This document shows positions 13,704 to 16,853 of a stretch of DNA of 16,853 bases, piece after piece. Source of the stretch: Acidobacteriaceae bacterium UBA1795 (lineage in GTDB: Bacteria > Acidobacteriota > Terriglobia > Terriglobales > Acidobacteriaceae). The stretch covers positions 8,652 to 25,504 of the forward strand of contig DCFV01000237.1 of NCBI GenBank assembly GCA_002314435.1, given 5' to 3'. The notes beneath the pieces are model-generated. The model was given only the letters and a program-made list of their open reading frames with translations, made no database searches and had not been told where the DNA came from. Made by a program: the position numbers and the translations under genes. How positions within the stretch are numbered: position 1 is the stretch's first letter; each line of letters opens with the position of its first letter.

Positions 13704-15785
13704 CTATTGCCGAGCCGGCATATACTTCGCGAACCACTCCACCGCCCGCTCCAGCACGTCCCGCCGGTGCTCTGGGTCCACAAATCCGTGCCCCTCGTTC
13801 GGATATACCACTAGTTCCGTCGGTACCCCCTGCGCCCGCAGCGCGTGCCAGAACTCGAAGCTCTGCGGCGCGGGACACTCCCCGTCCCGATCCCCAACCA
13901 CCACCAGCGTCGGCGTCTTCACCTGCTTGATAAAGTTGATCGCCGAGCTCTTCGCGTACACCGCCGGGTCGTCATACACACTCGCTCCGAAATACGGCAG
14001 CATCCACTGGTCAATCGAGTTCTCGCCGTAGTAGCTCAGCCAGTTCGCAATGCCCGCTCCGGCCACCGCCGCCTTGAAGCGTCCCGTCTGCGTAACGTCA
14101 AACATGGTCATGAACCCGCCGTAGCTCCACCCCGTCAGCCCCACTCGCTCCGGGTCGATGGGGTAATGCGCCTCCACCACGTCCACGCCCGCCAAAATGT
14201 CCCGCAGGTCGCCGTAGCCGAAATCCTTTCGGTTGGCTTGCACAAATTCCTCGCCTTGTCCGTAGCTCCCGCGTGGATTCGGCTGCAGCACAAAGTAGCC
14301 CAGTGCAGAAAACGCCGCCGCGCTCAGGCCAACGCCCGCTCCCCAGTGCGCCGTCACAGCCGCTGCCGGCCCGCCGTGCACCAGCACGATCAGCGGATAC
14401 TTTCTCGCCGGGTCAAAGTCCTTCGGTTCCATCAGCCAGCCCTGCACCCGGAACTTGTCGCTCCTCCAACTCAGCGAAACCGACTTGCCCCACGCCGGCT
14501 CCACCCCATCATTGATATGTGAAAGCTGGATCACGCCATCGAGGCCCGGGCTCATCACCGTTCCCGGCTTTGCTCCGTAGATCTCCGCCGGCCGCTCAAA
14601 CGTGCTCGCCCTGAACACAAACAGCGCATGATCCGCCGTCGGCGAAAGACTCACCTCCAGCCGGCCATCGCCCACCGTGCCCGGAATGCTGAAAATCGGC
14701 GACCCGAATGTCACCGTCGCCGTCCCAGGCTCGCCCGCCACCTTAAACCGGATCAGCTGGCTATTCCCGCCCGCCAATTCGCTCACGTAGAGGTAGTCCT
14801 TGCCACCCCACTCCAGCCATTGCGGAGTCGTCGGTCGCCCCGGAGTCAGGTCCTGCGGAGCGCCGCCCGTCGCGGCCACCATCCATACATCGCCGCCCGT
14901 CGAGCCCTGGTCGCTCATCAGCCCGCCAATAAACGCGATCGCCTTGCCGTCCGGCGACCAGCGTGGCACCGCGATCTGCAGCCCGTGCAGCGGCCCATCC
15001 ACCTCCGCCGGCGCCAGCACCACAGTCGCTACCCCGCCCATCGCCTGCGTGTAGAGCTTCGCTACCCACCAGTTGTTCTCGCCAGGCGGCGCTGCCGCCA
15101 CATAGGCCAGCCCCATCGAGTCCGGAGCCCAGTCAAATTCGTACACATGCAGATTCGCCGGAGTCACCTGAGCCGGCACGGCAGTTTCCGCGTTCACCTG
15201 CACCACTGCCACCCGTTGAATCTCCACCCCGTCCTCGCCAATCACCCCTGCCGGAGGCTTCATCGCCGCCAGCGCCCCAGCCTGCCGCGTTGCACCCTCT
15301 ACATAGAGGAAGGCAATCCTCGTCCCGTCTGGCGAAAACGCCGGCGCGTCCTCGTAGCCCTTCAGCGCCGTCAGCCGACGCGACGCGCTCCCATCCAGCC
15401 GCGACAAGTACAGGTCCGTCTGCTCCTCTGGAGCCGCGCAGTCTGAGAAGAACGCCAGCGCCTTCGAATCCGGCTCCCACGCCAGGTCGCCTTCTTCGCA
15501 CTTCGCATCGGCCTTGGTCGCCGCGGTCACCTGCACAGCCTTCTTCAAGTCGTCCAAAGGGGCCACTTCAATGTGCCCGCCCTCGATCCACGCCATCCGC
15601 TTCCCGTCGGGAGCCACCGCCACCTGCCCCACGCCGTGCCCGCGTTCCAGCCCCTTCAACACCTCATCCAGGTGCGCCCGGTCCGGCGCAGTCGCCTGCG
15701 CAGCCGCCGCGCACGCCAACACCAACACCACACCACCGCACACCGCCGCAGCAGAAACACGCCTCACAAAGCCATCCGCAAACAT
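13704..15785 (-). CDS. Secreted S9 (prolyl oligopeptidase) family peptidase
   Basis: Serine peptidase of the dipeptidyl- or acylaminoacyl-peptidase type, probably degrading peptides outside the cytoplasm. The 693-residue product starts with a Sec signal peptide (VRRVSAAAVCGGVVLVLAC, cleavage near AAAQA, residue 30). The N-terminal two thirds is a beta-propeller built of TolB/PD40-like repeats: VAVAPDGKRMAWIEGG, DLAWEPDSKALAFFSD, APAFSPDGTRIAFLYV, DWAPDSMGLAYVAA and RWSPDGKAIAFIGG. The C-terminal alpha/beta hydrolase domain has LIVLVHGGPAAAV (oxyanion side), the nucleophile Ser554 in GLTGWSYGGFMTMF, Asp634 in VVGDRDGECP and His666 in NEGHGFVDPEHR, a complete triad. ATAGGA lies 7 nt before the ATG. 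A terminator-like hairpin stands 68-95 nt upstream, in its leader. The exact specificity cannot be read from sequence. Confidence 0.94.
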   Translation of the reverse strand: MFADGFVRRVSAAAVCGGVVLVLACAAAAQATAPDRAHLDEVLKGLERGHGVGQVAVAPDGKRMAWIEGGHIEVAPLDDLKKAVQVTAATKADAKCEEGDLAWEPDSKALAFFSDCAAPEEQTDLYLSRLDGSASRRLTALKGYEDAPAFSPDGTRIAFLYVEGATRQAGALAAMKPPAGVIGEDGVEIQRVAVVQVNAETAVPAQVTPANLHVYEFDWAPDSMGLAYVAAAPPGENNWWVAKLYTQAMGGVATVVLAPAEVDGPLHGLQIAVPRWSPDGKAIAFIGGLMSDQGSTGGDVWMVAATGGAPQDLTPGRPTTPQWLEWGGKDYLYVSELAGGNSQLIRFKVAGEPGTATVTFGSPIFSIPGTVGDGRLEVSLSPTADHALFVFRASTFERPAEIYGAKPGTVMSPGLDGVIQLSHINDGVEPAWGKSVSLSWRSDKFRVQGWLMEPKDFDPARKYPLIVLVHGGPAAAVTAHWGAGVGLSAAAFSALGYFVLQPNPRGSYGQGEEFVQANRKDFGYGDLRDILAGVDVVEAHYPIDPERVGLTGWSYGGFMTMFDVTQTGRFKAAVAGAGIANWLSYYGENSIDQWMLPYFGASVYDDPAVYAKSSAINFIKQVKTPTLVVVGDRDGECPAPQSFEFWHALRAQGVPTELVVYPNEGHGFVDPEHRRDVLERAVEWFAKYMPARQ

Positions 15786-15852
15786 GCAGAAATCCTATCA
15801 GGACGCAGCCCGCGCCAAGTCCCGCTGGAAAGCCTTTGATTGCAATTAGAAA

Positions 15853-15880
15853 AGTGCGGAATCAAGAAAGACTCCGCACT
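15853..15880 (-). terminator. Terminator-like hairpin in the leader of the S9 peptidase gene
   Basis: AGTGCGGA (15853-15860) and TCCGCACT (15873-15880) form a perfect 8-bp stem with a 12-nt loop; on the minus strand it is followed by TTTTCTAATT. The only minus-strand gene to its right is the glycoside hydrolase ending at 16533, so it is either a distant terminator for that gene, an attenuator for the peptidase, or a fossil. Confidence 0.45.
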
Positions 15881-15977
15881 GGAAGCAGCCCTGACCTCAA
15901 AGCTTATAGGTAAGATCTACCAGCTACGGAGTTATCTTCTGATGGCAACGATCCAAGACTCTCTCATCCGCAAGTTA

Positions 15978-16001
15978 GGCGGAATCGTGCTAACATCCGC
16001 C
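15978..16001 (+). promoter_or_regulatory. Hairpin directly before the start of the small secreted protein
   Basis: GGCGGA (15978-15983) and TCCGCC (15996-16001) pair over a 12-nt loop, ending one base before the ATG at 16003. The only purine-rich, ribosome-binding-like sequence (GGCGGA) would be hidden in the stem. A TANNNT hexamer, TAACAT (15991-15996), also lies 6 nt before the ATG, so if transcription starts at the ATG the hairpin would be DNA only. Confidence 0.35.
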
Positions 16002-16002
16002 A

Positions 16003-16461
16003 ATGCCAGCGAAACCGTTACTTCTGCTTGCATGTGTCGTGCTTAGCTCGTCGCTCTTTGGGCAAGAGCCCACACAGAACACTACAACGCTCACTGTGAT
16101 GGATCAAACTGGAGCCGTGATTCCCGGCGCGCGTGTCACCGCGATCAACATAACGCACGGAGACGCTTACGCATTCGTGACGAACCCTCAGGGCAAAGCC
16201 ATATTTCAAGTGCGCCCTGGGACATATGCCCTAAGCGTGTGGGCCCCGGGGTTCGAGACGTGGAGAGAGAGCGACGTTGAGCTGACGGGTCCGATTCTGA
16301 GAACGGTCACCTTGCAGGTCGGGGAGATATATGGCCCCTTCATCGAGAATCCCGAAACCAAGATTTACCTCCTCTATCCGGATGTGATCGCCGAATTGCC
16401 ATTGGTGCCTCTCAAGCCACTAATTCCATTAAGAGGCTATTCTTCTCAGCACCGTCATTGA
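16003..16461 (+). CDS. Small secreted protein with a carboxypeptidase regulatory-like domain
   Basis: A 152-residue protein with a signal peptide MPAKPLLLLACVVLSSSLFG, probably cut before QEPTQ. One CarboxypepD_reg (transthyretin-like beta-sandwich) domain spans about residues 27-105: TLTVMDQTGAVIPGARVTAI, then FVTNPQGKAIFQVRPGTYAL and SVWAPGFETW. This domain is the usual N-terminal part of acidobacterial TonB-dependent receptors, but here it stands alone. The C-terminal tail of about 45 residues has a Pro/Leu-rich motif, ELPLVPLKPLIPLRG. Function unknown; binding at the cell surface is a guess. Codon use differs from its neighbours: third positions are mixed instead of mostly C or G. No ribosome-binding site is free; see the hairpin just upstream. 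It could be a lone paralogue, or the residue of a longer receptor. Confidence 0.75.
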   Translation: MPAKPLLLLACVVLSSSLFGQEPTQNTTTLTVMDQTGAVIPGARVTAINITHGDAYAFVTNPQGKAIFQVRPGTYALSVWAPGFETWRESDVELTGPILRTVTLQVGEIYGPFIENPETKIYLLYPDVIAELPLVPLKPLIPLRGYSSQHRH

Positions 16462-16532
16462 GTCGCGCGATCATCCTGGCGTGCTTTGAACGGCACGAGT
16501 GAAGTTCGCCCCTGTTCGTTCGCATCGCCCGC

Positions 16533-16853
16533 TTACACTGACGGATTCTGCCCCATCCACTCCAGCAGCCACCGCCACGTCGTCTTTTCCGTCCGCTCCC
16601 GCGGCGGCTCCGGGGCGCTCCCTTTCGGAAACACAACCGGCTTGCCCCGATACGCCTCAGCAAGCTGCTTGAAAACGCGGCCCTGCTCCTTCACTTGCCG
16701 GTCGTTGGTCAGCAGTCCCAGGCTGTACTCCAGTGGATTGAATGCGAACTTGCGGTCCACGTCATGGCTGTCCCAGTAGCTGAACCAGCTCACGCCCTGC
16801 TCAATGGCCGCCATCACAGCTTTCTCCAGCCACGCCGCCTGCCCCTTCTCCGG
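16533..16853 (-). CDS. Glycoside hydrolase, C-terminal end (gene runs off the right edge)
   Basis: About 106 codons are visible, from PEKGQAAWLEKAVMAAIEQ at the window edge to the stop at 16533; the start lies outside. The segment GVSWFSYWDSHDVDRKF followed by NPLEYSLGLLTNDRQVKEQG resembles the last strand and helix of clan GH-A TIM-barrel enzymes, of a type often annotated as GH5- or cellulase-like, where a Trp near the barrel end faces the active site. Then come YRGKPVVFPKGSAPEPPRER and a Trp-rich end. The catalytic glutamates would lie upstream, out of view. It converges with the small secreted protein gene, with 71 nt between stops and only a 5-bp hairpin (CGTGC/GCACG) there. The family assignment is from partial resemblance only. 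Confidence 0.6.
   Translation of the reverse strand, partial: PEKGQAAWLEKAVMAAIEQGVSWFSYWDSHDVDRKFAFNPLEYSLGLLTNDRQVKEQGRVFKQLAEAYRGKPVVFPKGSAPEPPRERTEKTTWRWLLEWMGQNPSV

Noticed and set aside
14963..15913. 316-codon plus-strand open frame over the S9 peptidase
   Set aside because: Pro/Ser/Arg-rich composition typical of a shadow frame. The minus frame encodes a propeller and a complete catalytic triad.
15840..16046. 68-codon plus-strand frame before the small secreted protein
   Set aside because: It has no homology, reads through two hairpins and overlaps the better-supported gene at 16003 in another frame.

Overview
The window looks like a stretch of chromosome from a soil acidobacterium (class Terriglobia, Acidobacteriaceae-like). 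This is inferred, not proven. The DNA is GC-rich with strongly C/G-ending codons. The gene mix fits that group: a UpxY-type NusG paralogue beside a polysaccharide gene, a GH51 arabinofuranosidase, a large secreted lipoprotein with Ig-like and beta-propeller parts, a secreted S9 peptidase, a small carboxypeptidase-regulatory-domain protein, and ribH-nusB next to YtxH and DUF948-type proteins. There is no sign of phage, insertion sequence, CRISPR array, tRNA or rRNA.

Layout. Bases 1-830 (minus) hold the first 276 codons of UDP-glucose 6-dehydrogenase, with a good sigma70-type promoter at 903-930. Behind it on the same strand lie two broken regulator genes: a TetR-type remnant (1012-1388) and a UpxY/NusG-type antiterminator (1508-1844) that has lost its middle and carries a frameshift. 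Together they look like the decayed head of an exopolysaccharide locus that continues off the left edge. From 2262 to 4633 (plus) is a cysteine desulfurase-mnmA pair, the sulfur donor and the thiolase for 2-thiouridine in tRNA. Bases 4634-5051 hold nothing recognisable. An acyltransferase-3 membrane protein (5052-6092, minus) diverges from a secreted GH51 arabinofuranosidase (6247-8157, plus), which ends in a textbook terminator.

From 8334 to 10838 (minus) lies a cluster transcribed as VOC-ribH fusion, nusB, ytxH-like, DUF948-like. The first two overlap by ATGA and link riboflavin synthesis to the transcription antitermination factor NusB; the last two resemble the ytxG/ytxH envelope-stress pair of Bacillus. 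A terminator at 10907-10935 separates them from an 807-residue cysteine-rich lipoprotein (10959-13382, minus). An S9 prolyl-oligopeptidase-family enzyme follows (13704-15785, minus), then a small secreted protein on the plus strand (16003-16461) with different codon use, and the C-terminal end of a glycoside hydrolase running off the right edge (16533-16853, minus).

The most unusual items are the fusion of a VOC/glyoxalase-like domain to lumazine synthase, the precise decay of the NusG paralogue, and three genes that lack a Shine-Dalgarno sequence but carry a TANNNT hexamer exactly 6 nt before the start codon, which suggests leaderless mRNAs. I found no clear new multi-gene system.
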